64,000 bases of DNA, taken from contig NZ_CP133261.1 in assembly GCF_030931715.1 (NCBI RefSeq), positions 620,001 to 684,000 of the forward strand, written 5' to 3'. This stretch comes from Tissierella sp. MB52-C2. GTDB taxonomy: Bacteria; Bacillota; Clostridia; Tissierellales; Tissierellaceae. Within the stretch, counting starts at the first letter, position 1, and each line of letters opens with the position of its first letter. Of this stretch, positions 24,638-35,256 are shown in pieces. The notes beneath the pieces were generated by a model, which searched no databases, was not told where the DNA came from, and was given only the letters and a program-made list of their open reading frames with translations. Position numbers and translations under genes: made by a program.

Positions 24638-25927
24638 ATGAAGGCTGTTCTAGGAAAGAAAGAAAACAATAAAGTTAGTTTTACCATTGAAATACCAGGG
24701 GTGGATTTCGAAAAAGCGACACAAGAGGCATATATAAAAAACAGATCAAAATTTAATATTCCAGGATTTAGAAAAGGAAAAGTACCAAGAAAGATTATAG
24801 AGTTAAACTATGGTATGGGAATATTTTTTGAAGAAGCTATCAACTTGATTTTGCCAGAGGCATATAATAACGCAATAGAAGAGTTAAAGCTTGAGCCAGT
24901 GGATCAACCAGAGATAAATATTAGTGAAATAGAAACAGGAAAGCCTATTATTATTGAAGTAGAAGTAGTAGTAAAACCAGAAGTAACTCTTGGAGATTAC
25001 AAAAGTATAGAAATCGAAAAAATAGAGTATAATGTAACAGATGACAATATCGCAGATGAATTAAAATCAGTTCAAGAAATGAACGGAAGAATAATAGATG
25101 CAGGCGATAGAGCTGTTAAAACTGGTGATGTATTAAATATTGACTATAAAGGATTTGTAGGAGAAGAACAATTCCAAGGTGGAACTGCTGAAGCACAAGA
25201 ATTGGAAATTGGATCCGGGAGATTTATTCCAGGTTTTGAAGAGCAATTAGTGGGTAAGAATAAAGGGGAAGAAGTAGATGTAGTTGTAACTTTCCCAGAA
25301 GAATACCATGCAGAAGAGTTAAAAGGCAAAGAAGCTATATTTAAAGTTAAAATAAATGAAATAAAAGAAAAAGAATTACCAGAACTTGATGACGAATTTG
25401 CAAAAGATGTATCTGAATTTGATACTTTAGAAGAATATAAAAATGATATTAAAGAAAAACTAGAGAAAGAGTTTAAAGAAAAAGAAGAAATAGAAAATGA
25501 AAATAACTTAATTGAAAAAGTAATAGAATCTTGTGAAATAGATATACCAGAGGCTATGGTAGATACTCAGTTACAAAACGAATTAGCTGATTTTGATTAT
25601 AAAATAGGAATGCAAGGAATAAATTTAGAGCAATATTTACAAATAACTAATTCAACTGTAGATAGCTTAAAGGAACAATTAAGACCTATGGCTGCTAAGA
25701 GAGTTAAGGGAGATTTAGTTCTTGAAGCTATTGCCAAAGCTGAAGATATTACTGTAACAGAAGAAGATATAGATAAAGAGCTAGAAAAAATGGCTGAATC
25801 CTACAATCAAGAAAATAAAGAACAGTTTATTAAAGATATGAGAAAAGGAGATGTATCTTTCTTAGAAACAGCTATTTCTAATCAAAAGGTTATTGAATTA
25901 CTTAAGTCAATCGTTAAATTTAAATAA
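24638..25927 (+). CDS. tig: Trigger factor
   Basis: A 429-residue ribosome-bound chaperone. The N-terminal ribosome-binding domain holds the GFRKGKVPR signature (residues ~45-53), the middle FKBP-type prolyl isomerase domain has LNIDYKGFVG and LEIGSGRFIPGFEEQL, and the C-terminal arms follow. Length is normal. It is the first gene of a chaperone-protease cluster tig-clpP-clpX-lon-ysxC, an order common in Firmicutes. It has its own strong SD (GGAGGAGG). Confidence 0.96.
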   Translation: MKAVLGKKENNKVSFTIEIPGVDFEKATQEAYIKNRSKFNIPGFRKGKVPRKIIELNYGMGIFFEEAINLILPEAYNNAIEELKLEPVDQPEINISEIETGKPIIIEVEVVVKPEVTLGDYKSIEIEKIEYNVTDDNIADELKSVQEMNGRIIDAGDRAVKTGDVLNIDYKGFVGEEQFQGGTAEAQELEIGSGRFIPGFEEQLVGKNKGEEVDVVVTFPEEYHAEELKGKEAIFKVKINEIKEKELPELDDEFAKDVSEFDTLEEYKNDIKEKLEKEFKEKEEIENENNLIEKVIESCEIDIPEAMVDTQLQNELADFDYKIGMQGINLEQYLQITNSTVDSLKEQLRPMAAKRVKGDLVLEAIAKAEDITVTEEDIDKELEKMAESYNQENKEQFIKDMRKGDVSFLETAISNQKVIELLKSIVKFK

Positions 25928-25945
25928 TTAATGGAGGGATGTAAA

Positions 25946-26527
25946 GTGACTCTAGTTCCTATGGTAGTAGAGCAAACTAACAGAGGGGAAAGATCTTATG
26001 ATATTTACTCTAGGTTATTAAAAGAAAGAATAATATTTCTAGGTAGTGAAGTCAATGATGTTAGTGCAAATCTAATAGTTGCACAACTATTATTCCTAGA
26101 AGCAGAAGACCCAGAGAAGGATATTCAACTTTATATAAATAGTCCAGGTGGTTCCGTAAGTGCAGGATTTGCTATATTTGATACTATGCAATATATAAAA
26201 CCTGATGTATCAACTATATGTACAGGTATGGCAGCTAGTATGGGCGCATTCTTACTTGCGGCAGGTGCAAAGGGTAAAAGATTTGCATTGCCAAATGCCG
26301 ATATTATGATACATCAGCCTTTAGGTGGGGCCAAAGGTCAAGCAGAAGACATAAGAATTCAAGCTGAAAAGATTATTGAAATAAGAGAGAGAATCAATAG
26401 AATCTTGGCAGAAAGAACAGGTCAACCACTAGAAAAAGTATCTAGAGATACAGATAGAGATTATTATATGACAGCAGAAGAAGCAAAAACATATGGGATA
26501 ATAGATGAGGTAATATCAAGAAAATAA
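25946..26527 (+). CDS. clpP: ATP-dependent Clp protease proteolytic subunit
   Basis: A serine peptidase forming the chamber of ClpXP. Ser98 (GMAASMGAF), His123 (MIHQPLGG) and the Asp in DTDRDYYM form the catalytic triad. I chose GTG 25946, which gives the family start [20 protein letters not shown] and is about six bases after GGAGGG; the in-frame ATG 25931 precedes that SD and would add five unusual residues. The numbering then matches known ClpP proteins. It lies between tig and clpX. Confidence 0.95.
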   Translation: MTLVPMVVEQTNRGERSYDIYSRLLKERIIFLGSEVNDVSANLIVAQLLFLEAEDPEKDIQLYINSPGGSVSAGFAIFDTMQYIKPDVSTICTGMAASMGAFLLAAGAKGKRFALPNADIMIHQPLGGAKGQAEDIRIQAEKIIEIRERINRILAERTGQPLEKVSRDTDRDYYMTAEEAKTYGIIDEVISRK

Positions 26528-26545
26528 TATAAGTGAGGTGTCATC

Positions 26546-27826
26546 GTGGTAAAATATGATGAAAGACAGCTTCGTTGCTCTTTCTGTGGGAAACCCCAAG
26601 AACAAGTCAGAAGGCTTATTGCAGGTCCTAATGTTTATATATGTAATGAATGTATAGAATTATGCCAGGAGATAATTGAAGAGGAGTTTATTGATAGCTT
26701 CGATTATGAAATGCAAGATTTACCGAAACCTGCTGCCATAAAAGACACTTTGGATGAATATGTTGTAAAGCAAGATAGAGCTAAAAGAGCTCTAGCTGTG
26801 GCAGTTTATAATCATTATAAAAGAATAAACAAAAAACCAACAAAGAGTAACGATATAGAGCTACAAAAAAGTAATATTATTATGTTAGGGCCTACAGGTT
26901 CTGGTAAAACATTGTTAGCGCAAACTTTAGCAAAGATACTAAATGTACCTTTTGCAATAGCAGATGCTACTTCTTTAACGGAAGCAGGATATGTAGGAGA
27001 AGACGTAGAAAATATAATCTTAAAGCTTATTCAAGCAGCAGATTATGATATAGAAAGAGCTGAAAAAGGTATAATATATATAGATGAGGTAGATAAAGTA
27101 GCTAGAAAAACTGAAAACCCATCTATTACAAGAGATGTAAGTGGTGAAGGAGTACAGCAAGCACTTTTAAAAATACTAGAAGGTACAGTTGCAAATGTTC
27201 CGCCTCAAGGTGGAAGAAAGCATCCTCATCAAGAATTCATCCAAGTAGATACTACTAACATATTGTTCATAGTAGGAGGAGCTTTTGACGGTTTAGATAA
27301 GATAATTCAAAACCGTGTAGGTAAAAAAGCTATGGGTTTTGGTGCAGATATAACTTCTCAAAAGGATCAAGCAATAGGCGAACTTTTAAAACATCTTCAA
27401 CCAGAAGACCTTCTTAAGTTTGGATTAATTCCAGAATTTGTAGGAAGACTTCCAGTTACAGTTACTTTAGAAGAATTAGATGAAAAATCACTAGTGAGAA
27501 TCCTTACAGAACCTAAAAATGCCCTTGTGAAACAATATAAAGAGTTGTTCAATATGGATGGGGTAGATCTTGAATTTGAAGATGAAGCTTTGGTTTCTAT
27601 AGCTAAAAAAGCCATAGAGAGAAAGACTGGAGCAAGAGGACTTAGGAGTATAATAGAGGAAATGATGCTAGATATTATGTATGAGATTCCTTCTAGAGAT
27701 GATGTAGAAAAATGTGTCATAACTAAAGAGACAATAGAAAATAAAGTAGAACCTACTTTAGTACTTTCAGATAGAAAAAAGAAAAGTAGATCTAAGAAAA
27801 CAAATAACAAGGAATCTGCATCTTAA
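26546..27826 (+). CDS. clpX: ATP-dependent Clp protease ATPase subunit ClpX
   Basis: A 426-residue AAA+ unfoldase that feeds substrates to ClpP. The N-terminal zinc-binding domain ([11 protein letters not shown]...CNECIELC) is complete, Walker A is [11 protein letters not shown], Walker [10 protein letters not shown], the ClpP-contacting IGF-like loop falls in the [16 protein letters not shown] region, and the ARTGARGL-type sensor 2 (RKTGARGLR) is present. GTG start after GTGAGGTG. Its C-terminus is Lys/Ser-rich. Confidence 0.96.
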   Translation: MVKYDERQLRCSFCGKPQEQVRRLIAGPNVYICNECIELCQEIIEEEFIDSFDYEMQDLPKPAAIKDTLDEYVVKQDRAKRALAVAVYNHYKRINKKPTKSNDIELQKSNIIMLGPTGSGKTLLAQTLAKILNVPFAIADATSLTEAGYVGEDVENIILKLIQAADYDIERAEKGIIYIDEVDKVARKTENPSITRDVSGEGVQQALLKILEGTVANVPPQGGRKHPHQEFIQVDTTNILFIVGGAFDGLDKIIQNRVGKKAMGFGADITSQKDQAIGELLKHLQPEDLLKFGLIPEFVGRLPVTVTLEELDEKSLVRILTEPKNALVKQYKELFNMDGVDLEFEDEALVSIAKKAIERKTGARGLRSIIEEMMLDIMYEIPSRDDVEKCVITKETIENKVEPTLVLSDRKKKSRSKKTNNKESAS

Positions 27827-27848
27827 AGGCTCACTTTTGTGGGCTTTT
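27825..27848 (+). terminator. Hairpin after clpX
   Basis: AAAGGCTCAC pairs with GTGGGCTTTT (two G-T pairs) around TTTT and overlaps the end of clpX. It is a modest terminator that may lower read-through to lon. Confidence 0.5.
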
Positions 27849-27892
27849 CCTTGTATTTATACATATTGTAGTTTATTGGAGGGATATTAGAG

Positions 27893-30247
27893 TTGAATCA
27901 ATATAATATAGAGAATAAAACCCTGCCATTAATACCCTTAAGAGGTATATCTATGTTTCCACATATGGTGGTTCATTTTGACATTGGACGTGAGAAATCT
28001 ATTAATGCTTTAGAAAAAGCAATGATGGATGATTCTGAAATCCTTTTATGTACTCAGAAAGACCCTAAGGTCAATGATCCAAGTGTAGATGATTTTTATC
28101 ATATAGGGACTGTAGCCAAGGTTAAGCAGATGTTAAAGTTACCAGGTGGAAGTATTAGAGTATTGGTTGAAGGAGTAAATAGAGGTAGAGTAGTAAATAT
28201 AAATAAAGAAGAACCATTTTTTATGGCTGAAGTAGAAGAATTGACCTATGAAGAAGAAAATATAGAAAAAGATTCTACCATAGAGGCAGCCATGAGACTT
28301 GTAACAAATGATTTTGAAGAGTATCTTTCTTATAATGATAGAATATCTTCTGAAATTTTAATTACCATAACAGATATAGAAGATCCAGGACGACTGGCAG
28401 ATGTTATATCATCTTATATATATTTAAAACAAGAGGATGACCAAAAAATATTAGAATCCTTTGATTTCTATGAGAGACTAGAATTGCTTCATGTAATGTT
28501 ACAAGAGGAAATCGAAGTTTTAAAGATAGAAGACCAAATAAATCAAAGAGTAAAGAAACAAATAAACAAAGTTCAGAAAGAGTATTATCTTAAAGAACAA
28601 ATAAAGGCTATTCAAAAAGAATTAGGCCAAGATGATGATATAATGGTGGAAGTAGAAGAATATGAAGAAAAGATTAATGAAATAAAAATGCCTAAAGAAG
28701 TAAAAGAAAAGGCAATGAAGGAAGTAGAAAGACTTTTAAAACTATCACCTCATTCACAAGAGACAGGAGTTATTAGAACATATTTAGATTGGATAATAGA
28801 TCTTCCTTGGAATAAGGAAACTAAAGATAAAATAGATATTAAAAAGTCTAGAGATATATTGAATGGTGAACATTATGGATTAAGTGATGTAAAGGAAAGA
28901 ATACTAGAGTTTATTGCTATTAGAAAGCTAACTAATAGTATGAAAGGTCCTATAATATGTTTAGTAGGGCCACCAGGAGTGGGGAAAACATCCATAGCAA
29001 GGTCCATAGCCAAGTCTCTTAATAAAAAGTTTGTTAGAATGTCCTTAGGAGGAGTAAGAGATGAAGCAGAGATAAGAGGTCATAGAAGGACTTATATAGG
29101 ATCTATGCCAGGGAGTATAATTAATTCTATGAAAAAAGCAGGGACTAAAAATCCGGTATTTTTATTTGATGAAATAGATAAATTGAGTAGTGACTATAGA
29201 GGAGACCCCGCCAGTGCACTATTAGAAGTTCTAGATCCAGAACAAAATGTGACATTTACGGATCACTATTTAGATGTACCCTTTGATTTGTCTAAAGTAT
29301 TATTTCTAACTACGGCAAACACTACAGCAACAATTCCAGCACCCCTTTTAGATAGAATGGAAGTAATCAGGATATCAGGATATACAGAAGAAGAAAAGCT
29401 ACAAATTGCATTAAACCATTTATTACCTAAACAAATAAAAGAGCATGGCTTAAGTGAAAAAAAATTAATAGTATCAGAATCTGCCATAAGAAGTATAATC
29501 AACAATTATACTAGAGAGGCAGGAGTGAGAAACTTAGAAAGAAATATAGCTAATCTATGTAGGAAGGCAGCAAAGAGAATTGTAGAAGAAAATAAAGAAG
29601 TAATTAGAATAAATAATGGAAATCTATCAAACTATTTAGGAGCTGAAAAGTATAGATTTGATACCTTAGAGGAAGAAAATCAAATAGGAGTAGCCAACGG
29701 ATTAGCTTGGACAGCTGTAGGTGGTGAAACTCTTTCTGTAGAAGTAAATAGTATGAAAGGTACAGGAAAAATTCAGCTAACAGGGAAACTAGGAGATGTG
29801 ATGAAGGAATCTGCCATGGCAGCCATAAGTTATATTAGGGCTAATTCTAATACTTTAGGTATTGAAGAAAATTTCCATAAAGAAATGGATATACATATCC
29901 ACGTTCCTGAGGGAGCAATACCAAAAGATGGGCCATCTGCAGGAATTACCATCGCTACAGCAGTTATTTCAGCACTATCTAATAGACCTATTAAAAGAGA
30001 AGTTGCAATGACAGGAGAAATTACTTTAAGGGGTAGAGTGTTGCCTGTTGGCGGTATTAAAGAAAAGATACTGGCAGCCAATAGAATGGGAATTAAAAAG
30101 GTATTATTGCCTTTAGAAAATGAAAAAGATTTAGAAGAAATTCCAGATAAAATAAGAAGAAAAATGAAATTTGTTCTTGTGAAAAATATGGAACAAGTAA
30201 TAGAACAGGCATTGACCGAGAGGGTTGATAAAAATGAAAATAACTAA
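27893..30247 (+). CDS. lon: ATP-dependent protease Lon
   Basis: A 784-residue LonA. The N-terminal substrate domain begins [20 protein letters not shown], the AAA+ module has Walker [12 protein letters not shown] and Walker [10 protein letters not shown], and the C-terminal peptidase has the Ser-Lys dyad Ser682 (PKDGPSAG) and Lys725 (GGIKEK). It degrades misfolded and regulatory proteins. TTG start, SD GGAGGG. The end overlaps ysxC by 14 bases, so the two are coupled. Confidence 0.96.
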   Translation: MNQYNIENKTLPLIPLRGISMFPHMVVHFDIGREKSINALEKAMMDDSEILLCTQKDPKVNDPSVDDFYHIGTVAKVKQMLKLPGGSIRVLVEGVNRGRVVNINKEEPFFMAEVEELTYEEENIEKDSTIEAAMRLVTNDFEEYLSYNDRISSEILITITDIEDPGRLADVISSYIYLKQEDDQKILESFDFYERLELLHVMLQEEIEVLKIEDQINQRVKKQINKVQKEYYLKEQIKAIQKELGQDDDIMVEVEEYEEKINEIKMPKEVKEKAMKEVERLLKLSPHSQETGVIRTYLDWIIDLPWNKETKDKIDIKKSRDILNGEHYGLSDVKERILEFIAIRKLTNSMKGPIICLVGPPGVGKTSIARSIAKSLNKKFVRMSLGGVRDEAEIRGHRRTYIGSMPGSIINSMKKAGTKNPVFLFDEIDKLSSDYRGDPASALLEVLDPEQNVTFTDHYLDVPFDLSKVLFLTTANTTATIPAPLLDRMEVIRISGYTEEEKLQIALNHLLPKQIKEHGLSEKKLIVSESAIRSIINNYTREAGVRNLERNIANLCRKAAKRIVEENKEVIRINNGNLSNYLGAEKYRFDTLEEENQIGVANGLAWTAVGGETLSVEVNSMKGTGKIQLTGKLGDVMKESAMAAISYIRANSNTLGIEENFHKEMDIHIHVPEGAIPKDGPSAGITIATAVISALSNRPIKREVAMTGEITLRGRVLPVGGIKEKILAANRMGIKKVLLPLENEKDLEEIPDKIRRKMKFVLVKNMEQVIEQALTERVDKNENN

Positions 30248-30818
30248 ATCAGATTTACACGCCATTGCAGTAGGGCCAAAGCAATATCCTCAAGATGATC
30301 TTCCAGAAATAGCTTTTGCTGGAAGATCTAATGTGGGAAAATCTTCTTTTATAAATTCTATGATTAATCGAACAAACCTAGCAAGAACTTCAGGAAAACC
30401 AGGAAAAACTAGAACAATTAACTTCTATATTATAAATGATAGTTTTAGATTTGTAGATTTACCTGGATATGGATATGCAGTAGCATCTAAAGGTGAGATA
30501 GAAAAATGGGGAGAAATAATAGATAGGTATTTGACCCAAAGAGAAAATCTAAAGGAAGTAGTCCTAGTAGTAGATATGCGCCATGAACCAACAAGTCAGG
30601 ATCTTCAAATGTATCAATGGATAAAGTCTTTTGGCTATACAGGTATAGTAATAGCTACTAAAGCAGATAAGATATCAAAGGGAAATTGGCAAAAAAATGT
30701 AAAGATAATAAAAGACAAACTGGGAATTAAGGACACAAACCTTATAATTCCTTATTCATCAGAAAAAAAGATTAATAAGGAAAAAGTATGGGATGTATTT
30801 GAAGATATTATTTCATAG
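30234..30818 (+). CDS. ysxC: Ribosome biogenesis GTP-binding protein YsxC/EngB
   Basis: A 194-residue GTPase needed for large ribosomal subunit assembly. G1 [10 protein letters not shown]2 region [10 protein letters not shown]3 DLPGYG and G4 TKADK are visible. I took ATG 30234, with GAGAGGG about eight bases before it, rather than TTG 30225, which touches the SD. The start lies inside lon, as is usual for this gene pair in Firmicutes. Confidence 0.95.
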   Translation: MKITKSDLHAIAVGPKQYPQDDLPEIAFAGRSNVGKSSFINSMINRTNLARTSGKPGKTRTINFYIINDSFRFVDLPGYGYAVASKGEIEKWGEIIDRYLTQRENLKEVVLVVDMRHEPTSQDLQMYQWIKSFGYTGIVIATKADKISKGNWQKNVKIIKDKLGIKDTNLIIPYSSEKKINKEKVWDVFEDIIS

Positions 30819-30828
30819 AAAATAAAAC

Positions 30829-30862
30829 AAAGGCTAGTAGATTAAAACTACTGGCCTTTATG
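30829..30862. terminator. Terminator after ysxC
   Basis: A 12-bp stem with one G-T pair (30829-30840 with 30848-30859) sits between ysxC and the convergent rubredoxin gene and can work in both directions. Confidence 0.7.
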
Positions 30863-30881
30863 TAAGGAATATTATCCCTTA

Positions 30882-31040
30882 TTATTCTTTAGAGAATTGG
30901 CTTTTATCTGCGCCACATATTGGACACACCCAATCCTCTGGTACATCTGCCCAAGCAGTTCCTGGAGCTACGCCATTATCTGGATCTCCTTCTGCTGGGT
31001 CATAAATATAGCCACATGGATCACATACCCATTTTTCCAT
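30882..31040 (-). CDS. Rubredoxin
   Basis: A 52-residue rubredoxin on the minus strand. Two CX2C pairs bind the single iron: [10 protein letters not shown] and [12 protein letters not shown], separated by the conserved [20 protein letters not shown]. It is a soluble one-electron carrier, common in anaerobes, often for oxygen or superoxide detoxification. The second ATG (31040) has an AGGAGG six bases upstream; the first ATG (31046) would touch the SD. It is single, with no partner reductase beside it. Confidence 0.95.
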   Translation of the reverse strand: MEKWVCDPCGYIYDPAEGDPDNGVAPGTAWADVPEDWVCPICGADKSQFSKE

Positions 31041-31206
31041 TTCCATCCTCCTTTCATTCTGTAATCATAATAGATAATACCCAAATATATAATTAATAAA
31101 CCATAAAATAACAATTATAAAAAAATTATGCTTATCTATAATGTAGGTTAGATTAAGAAAAATATGGGTAAAATAAAAGTAAAGAATATAGTAATTAAAT
31201 ATTTAG

Positions 31207-31611
31207 ATGGAAGTGATGACATTGGATTTTAAGTACAGTGGTACTGTATGTAGCGATTTAGAGATGATAAAAAGCTTTATAGACGACATTTTAAAAAAAC
31301 TAAATAAAATAATAGTAAATAATGATACTATGTTTGACATAAAACTAATATTAAATGAATTAGTTATTAATGGAGTTTTACATGGTAATGATGCAATGAT
31401 ATCTAAATGTGTCAAACTATCTTTAGAAGTTGAAGAGGATAAAATAACGATTCAAGTAGAAGATGAGGGAAAGGGTATAGACTATGATTGTAAATCCTAT
31501 GATCCTGATTCATTAAAATGTTGTGGTAGAGGATTGGTCATTGTCAACGGGCTTTCAGATGAATTTTATATACAGAAGAATAAAGTAATTGCAGTAAAGC
31601 GAATAAACTAA
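31207..31611 (+). CDS. RsbW/SpoIIAB-like serine kinase-type ATPase
   Basis: About 134 residues forming a single GHKL ATPase domain. The N box is KLILNELVINGVLHGN, the G1 box VEDEGKGIDYD and the G2 region GRGLVIVNGLSD. Such proteins are anti-sigma factors or switch kinases acting on STAS-domain partners, but no sigma factor or STAS gene is next to it. The start is uncertain: ATG 31207, ATG 31216 or TTG 31222, the last with the best SD spacing. It is monocistronic, with a terminator after it. Confidence 0.75.
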   Translation: MEVMTLDFKYSGTVCSDLEMIKSFIDDILKKLNKIIVNNDTMFDIKLILNELVINGVLHGNDAMISKCVKLSLEVEEDKITIQVEDEGKGIDYDCKSYDPDSLKCCGRGLVIVNGLSDEFYIQKNKVIAVKRIN

Positions 31612-31626
31612 AAATTAGGGATGAAC

Positions 31627-31660
31627 AAATCAGGTCTTATTGTGAAGACTTGATTTTTTT
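31627..31660 (+). terminator. Terminator after the RsbW-like gene
   Basis: AAATCAGGTCTT pairs with AAGACTTGATTT (one G-T) around a 6-base loop and is followed by T residues. Confidence 0.75.
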
Positions 31661-31790
31661 ATTTCTAAAAAAAATCTTGGGTATAAGAAACTATAAAAGA
31701 AAAGTCATATATTAGGTAAATAAGAATCATTAATATAGAAATATAAGGGTAAAGTTTATACCAATATATTATTATAAAAAGAAAAAAACG

Positions 31791-31838
31791 AAACAAAATA
31801 AAATTCGATATGTAAATACATCAGATTTTATTTTGTTT
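31791..31838. repeat. Inverted repeat upstream of typA
   Basis: Perfect 14-base arms (31791-31804 and 31825-31838) with a 20-base loop that itself holds a short ATG/CAT pairing. It lies 75 bases before typA in a 301-bp gap that otherwise has no gene. It is more likely a terminator-like hairpin than a regulator site. Confidence 0.4.
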
Positions 31839-31912
31839 TATTCTTAAAGTATGATAAAATGAATTCTGTTAAAGCTATAGATAAGAATTTTAAATAGGAA
31901 AGGACTTGTTGT

Positions 31913-33739
31913 ATGAAGATCAAAAGAGACGATATAAGAAATATAGCCATAATTGCCCATGTAGACCATGGAAAAACAACTTTAGTTGATAGTCTATTAA
32001 AACAATCAGGAGTTTTTAGAGCCAATCAAGTAGTAGAAGATAGGGTAATGGACTCCAATGATATAGAAAAAGAAAGAGGCATAACAATACTTGCTAAAAA
32101 TACAGCCATAAATTATAAAGATGTTAAAATAAATATAATAGATACTCCGGGTCATGCTGACTTTGGAGGAGAAGTAGAGCGTGTTTTAAAAATGGTAAGT
32201 GGTGTAATCTTAGTAGTTGATGCTTTTGAAGGACCAATGCCACAAACTAAATTTGTTTTAAAAAAAGCATTTGAACTAGATTTACCAGTAATAGTATGCA
32301 TAAATAAAATTGACAGACCAGAAGCAAGACCAAATGAAGTAATAGATGAAGTTTTAGATTTATTTATAGAACTAGGTGCAAATGAAAGTAATTTAGATTG
32401 TCCATTTTTATTTGCCTCTGCCAAAACAGGTATAGCGACTTTATCCTTAGAAGATGAAGGAGAGAACATGGACCCATTATTCCAAACTATAATCGAAAAT
32501 ATACCTGCACCAGAGGGAGATATAGATGAGCCTTTACAAGTTTTAGTATCTACAATAGATTACAATGATTATATAGGCAGAATAGGAATAGGTAAAATTG
32601 AAAGGGGAAAAATATCTGCTAATGAAGAAGTAGTAATAGTAAATATTGAGAATCCAGATAAACAACAAAAAGTTAAAATATCTAAAGTATATGAATTTGA
32701 AGGATTAAATAGAGTAGAAGTAGAATCTGCCGCAGTTGGTAGTATAATAGCTGTGACTGGAATAGAGGATATCCATATAGGTGATACAATATGTGATATT
32801 GACAAAGCTGAAGCTTTACCTTTCGTACAAATATCAGAACCAACTATTGCCATGACTTTCTCAGTAAACAACAGTCCTTTTGCAGGAAGAGAAGGAAAGT
32901 TCGTAACATCTAGACAAATAAGAAATAGATTGTTTAAAGAGCTGCAAACAGATGTAAGCCTTAGAGTAGAAGAAACTGAATCTACAGATGCATTCAAGAT
33001 ATCAGGCAGAGGAGAACTTCATTTATCAGTTTTAATTGAGAATATGAGAAGAGAAGGATATGAGTTTCAAGTATCTAAGCCAGAAGTTTTATTTAAAGAA
33101 GAAAATGGCAAGAAAATGGAACCAATGGAGAAGGTAACAATAGATTTATCTAATGATTTTATTGGAGCAGTTATAGAAAAATTAGGACAAAGAAAAGGTG
33201 AACTAATTAGTATGACTGAATCCAATGGAGGGTATGCTAGGTTGGAATTTTTAATACCAGCTAGAGGTTTAATAGGATATAGACAAGAATTTATGACGGA
33301 TACAAAGGGAAATGGAATACTTAATTCTGTATTTGAAGGATATGCAGCATATAAAGGAGAAATCCCAAGAAGAAAAGTAGGTTCTCTTATTTCATTTGAA
33401 ACTGGAGAATCTACAGCCTATGGACTTCACTCAGCTCAAGAAAGAGGAATATTATTTATAGGTGCTGGTATACCTGTATATACTGGTATGGTAGTAGGCT
33501 CTAATCCAAAGGGATTAGATATAGATGTAAATGTATGTAGAAAAAAACAACAATCAAACGTTAGAGCCTCTGGTTCAGATGAAGCTTTGAGACTTTCACC
33601 ACCTAAAGATATGTCCTTAGAAGAGGCTTTGGAATTTATCGAAGATGATGAATTAATAGAAATAACACCACTTAGCTTTAGAATAAGAAAAAAAATATTA
33701 GATAGTAGTAAGAGATATAAGGCAAAGAAAAACAATTAA
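31913..33739 (+). CDS. typA: Translational GTPase TypA/BipA
   Basis: A 608-residue ribosome-associated GTPase of the elongation factor family. G1 is HVDHGKTT, G2 includes the ERGITI motif, G3 DTPGHADFGGE and G4 NKID; the EF-G-like domains and the BipA-specific C-terminus (SLEEALEFIEDDELIEITP) follow. Length is normal. It helps ribosome assembly and stress adaptation. It precedes the cardiolipin synthase gene by 16 bases. Confidence 0.96.
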   Translation: MKIKRDDIRNIAIIAHVDHGKTTLVDSLLKQSGVFRANQVVEDRVMDSNDIEKERGITILAKNTAINYKDVKINIIDTPGHADFGGEVERVLKMVSGVILVVDAFEGPMPQTKFVLKKAFELDLPVIVCINKIDRPEARPNEVIDEVLDLFIELGANESNLDCPFLFASAKTGIATLSLEDEGENMDPLFQTIIENIPAPEGDIDEPLQVLVSTIDYNDYIGRIGIGKIERGKISANEEVVIVNIENPDKQQKVKISKVYEFEGLNRVEVESAAVGSIIAVTGIEDIHIGDTICDIDKAEALPFVQISEPTIAMTFSVNNSPFAGREGKFVTSRQIRNRLFKELQTDVSLRVEETESTDAFKISGRGELHLSVLIENMRREGYEFQVSKPEVLFKEENGKKMEPMEKVTIDLSNDFIGAVIEKLGQRKGELISMTESNGGYARLEFLIPARGLIGYRQEFMTDTKGNGILNSVFEGYAAYKGEIPRRKVGSLISFETGESTAYGLHSAQERGILFIGAGIPVYTGMVVGSNPKGLDIDVNVCRKKQQSNVRASGSDEALRLSPPKDMSLEEALEFIEDDELIEITPLSFRIRKKILDSSKRYKAKKNN

Positions 33740-33755
33740 TTTATAGGGAGGAAAT

Positions 33756-35213
33756 ATGGAATTCCTGTTTACGTCTTATGGATGGATATTTAGAAATATA
33801 CTATGGTTAAATATTTTATTTGCTATTTTACTTGTGTTCTTTGAGAGAAGAAATCCTACTTCTACTTGGCTTTGGATAATGGTTTTAACATTTTTGCCAG
33901 GCATAGGTTTTATTCTGTATTTATTTATTGGGCAAGACTTAAGCAAGAAAAGATTATTTAAGATAAAAGAAGAAGAAGATTACTGTTTTAGAGATTTAGC
34001 ATTAAATCAAGAAGAACAAATCGGAAATGATCAATATAAGTATAGAGACCCTAATTATGTAAAATACGAAGATTTAATAAAAATGCACTTAGTTAGTTCG
34101 GAATCATTTTTTACTCAAGATAATGATGTTTATATATATTTTGATGGAAATGATAAATTTGAAGCATTATTAGAGTCAATAAAAAATGCAAAACAGTATA
34201 TCCATTTACAATATTATATTTTTAAGTCAGATGGTCTAGGACGTAAAGTAATAGACGCTTTATGTGAAAAGGCTAAAGAAGGAATAGAAGTAAAACTTTT
34301 AGTTGATGGAATGGGAGGTAGAAAACTTTCTAAAAAGTATATCCACAAAATAAAAAAAGCAGGTGGTGAAGTGGGAATATTTTTCCCCCCCTTTGTTCCT
34401 TTAATAAGTCTTAGAATTAACTATAGGAATCATAGAAAGATATGTATAATAGATGGAAAAGAAGCCTTTATAGGTGGTTTTAATGTAGGAGATGAATATA
34501 TTGGATTATCTAAGAAATTTGGATTTTGGAGAGATACACATATAAAAATAAAGGGTTCCGCCATATCATCATTACAGTGGAGATTTTTTCTTGATTGGAG
34601 ATTTGCCACTGGAAAAGAAATAACCCAGTGTCAAACTTATCTTGCGCAAGAAGATGAGTTAGGTAATACCGGAATCCAAATAGTATCCTCAGGTCCAGAT
34701 TCAAAATGGCCTAGTGTTAAGGATGGATATCTTAAAATGATTTCCAATGCCAGAGAAAAGATATATATAGAGACTCCTTATTTCATACCAGATGATAGTA
34801 TATTTGAAGCTTTAAAATTAGCAGGACTATCTGGACTAGATGTAAGGGTCATGATACCTTGTAAGCCGGATCATCCTTTTGTATATTGGGCTAGTATGAG
34901 TTATATTGGAGAATTACTTCAAGCAGGAGTAAGGTTTTATACTTATGAAAGGGGATTCCTTCATTCCAAAGTAATTTTAATGGATGACTTTGTTTCATCT
35001 GTAGGTACGGCAAATTTAGATATTCGCAGCTTTAAATTAAACTTTGAGGTCAATGCATTTTTATATGATGAATCAATAAATTTAAAGTTAACCGATAAGT
35101 TCATAGACGATTTACAGTATTGTAAAGAAATTACCTTAGAAGAATATAGAAATAGGAGTCAAATAGTAAAAATTAAAGAATCTTTTTCTAGACTATTATC
35201 TCCTATTCTTTGA
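33756..35213 (+). CDS. cls: Cardiolipin synthase
   Basis: A 485-residue phospholipase D-family enzyme that condenses phosphatidylglycerol into cardiolipin at the membrane. Two N-terminal transmembrane helices (residues ~10-65) are followed by two HKD motifs: His226 (HRKICIIDGKEAFIGGFNVG) and His403 (HSKVILMDD...GTANLD). Length is normal. It follows typA closely and is separated from the next gene by a hairpin that also covers that gene's SD. Confidence 0.94.
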   Translation: MEFLFTSYGWIFRNILWLNILFAILLVFFERRNPTSTWLWIMVLTFLPGIGFILYLFIGQDLSKKRLFKIKEEEDYCFRDLALNQEEQIGNDQYKYRDPNYVKYEDLIKMHLVSSESFFTQDNDVYIYFDGNDKFEALLESIKNAKQYIHLQYYIFKSDGLGRKVIDALCEKAKEGIEVKLLVDGMGGRKLSKKYIHKIKKAGGEVGIFFPPFVPLISLRINYRNHRKICIIDGKEAFIGGFNVGDEYIGLSKKFGFWRDTHIKIKGSAISSLQWRFFLDWRFATGKEITQCQTYLAQEDELGNTGIQIVSSGPDSKWPSVKDGYLKMISNAREKIYIETPYFIPDDSIFEALKLAGLSGLDVRVMIPCKPDHPFVYWASMSYIGELLQAGVRFYTYERGFLHSKVILMDDFVSSVGTANLDIRSFKLNFEVNAFLYDESINLKLTDKFIDDLQYCKEITLEEYRNRSQIVKIKESFSRLLSPIL

Positions 35214-35219
35214 TAAAAA

Positions 35220-35253
35220 AATCGCCTCTGGAGATAATAATCTAGAGGTGATT
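35220..35253 (+). promoter_or_regulatory. Hairpin covering the SD of the next gene
   Basis: AATCGCCTCT (35220-35229) pairs with AGAGGTGATT (35244-35253), and an inner AGAT/ATCT stem continues it. The right arm contains the AGAGGTG SD of the TTG start at 35257. The structure could end cls transcription (ATTTT follows) or hold back translation of the lipoprotein. Confidence 0.5.
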
Positions 35254-35256
35254 ATT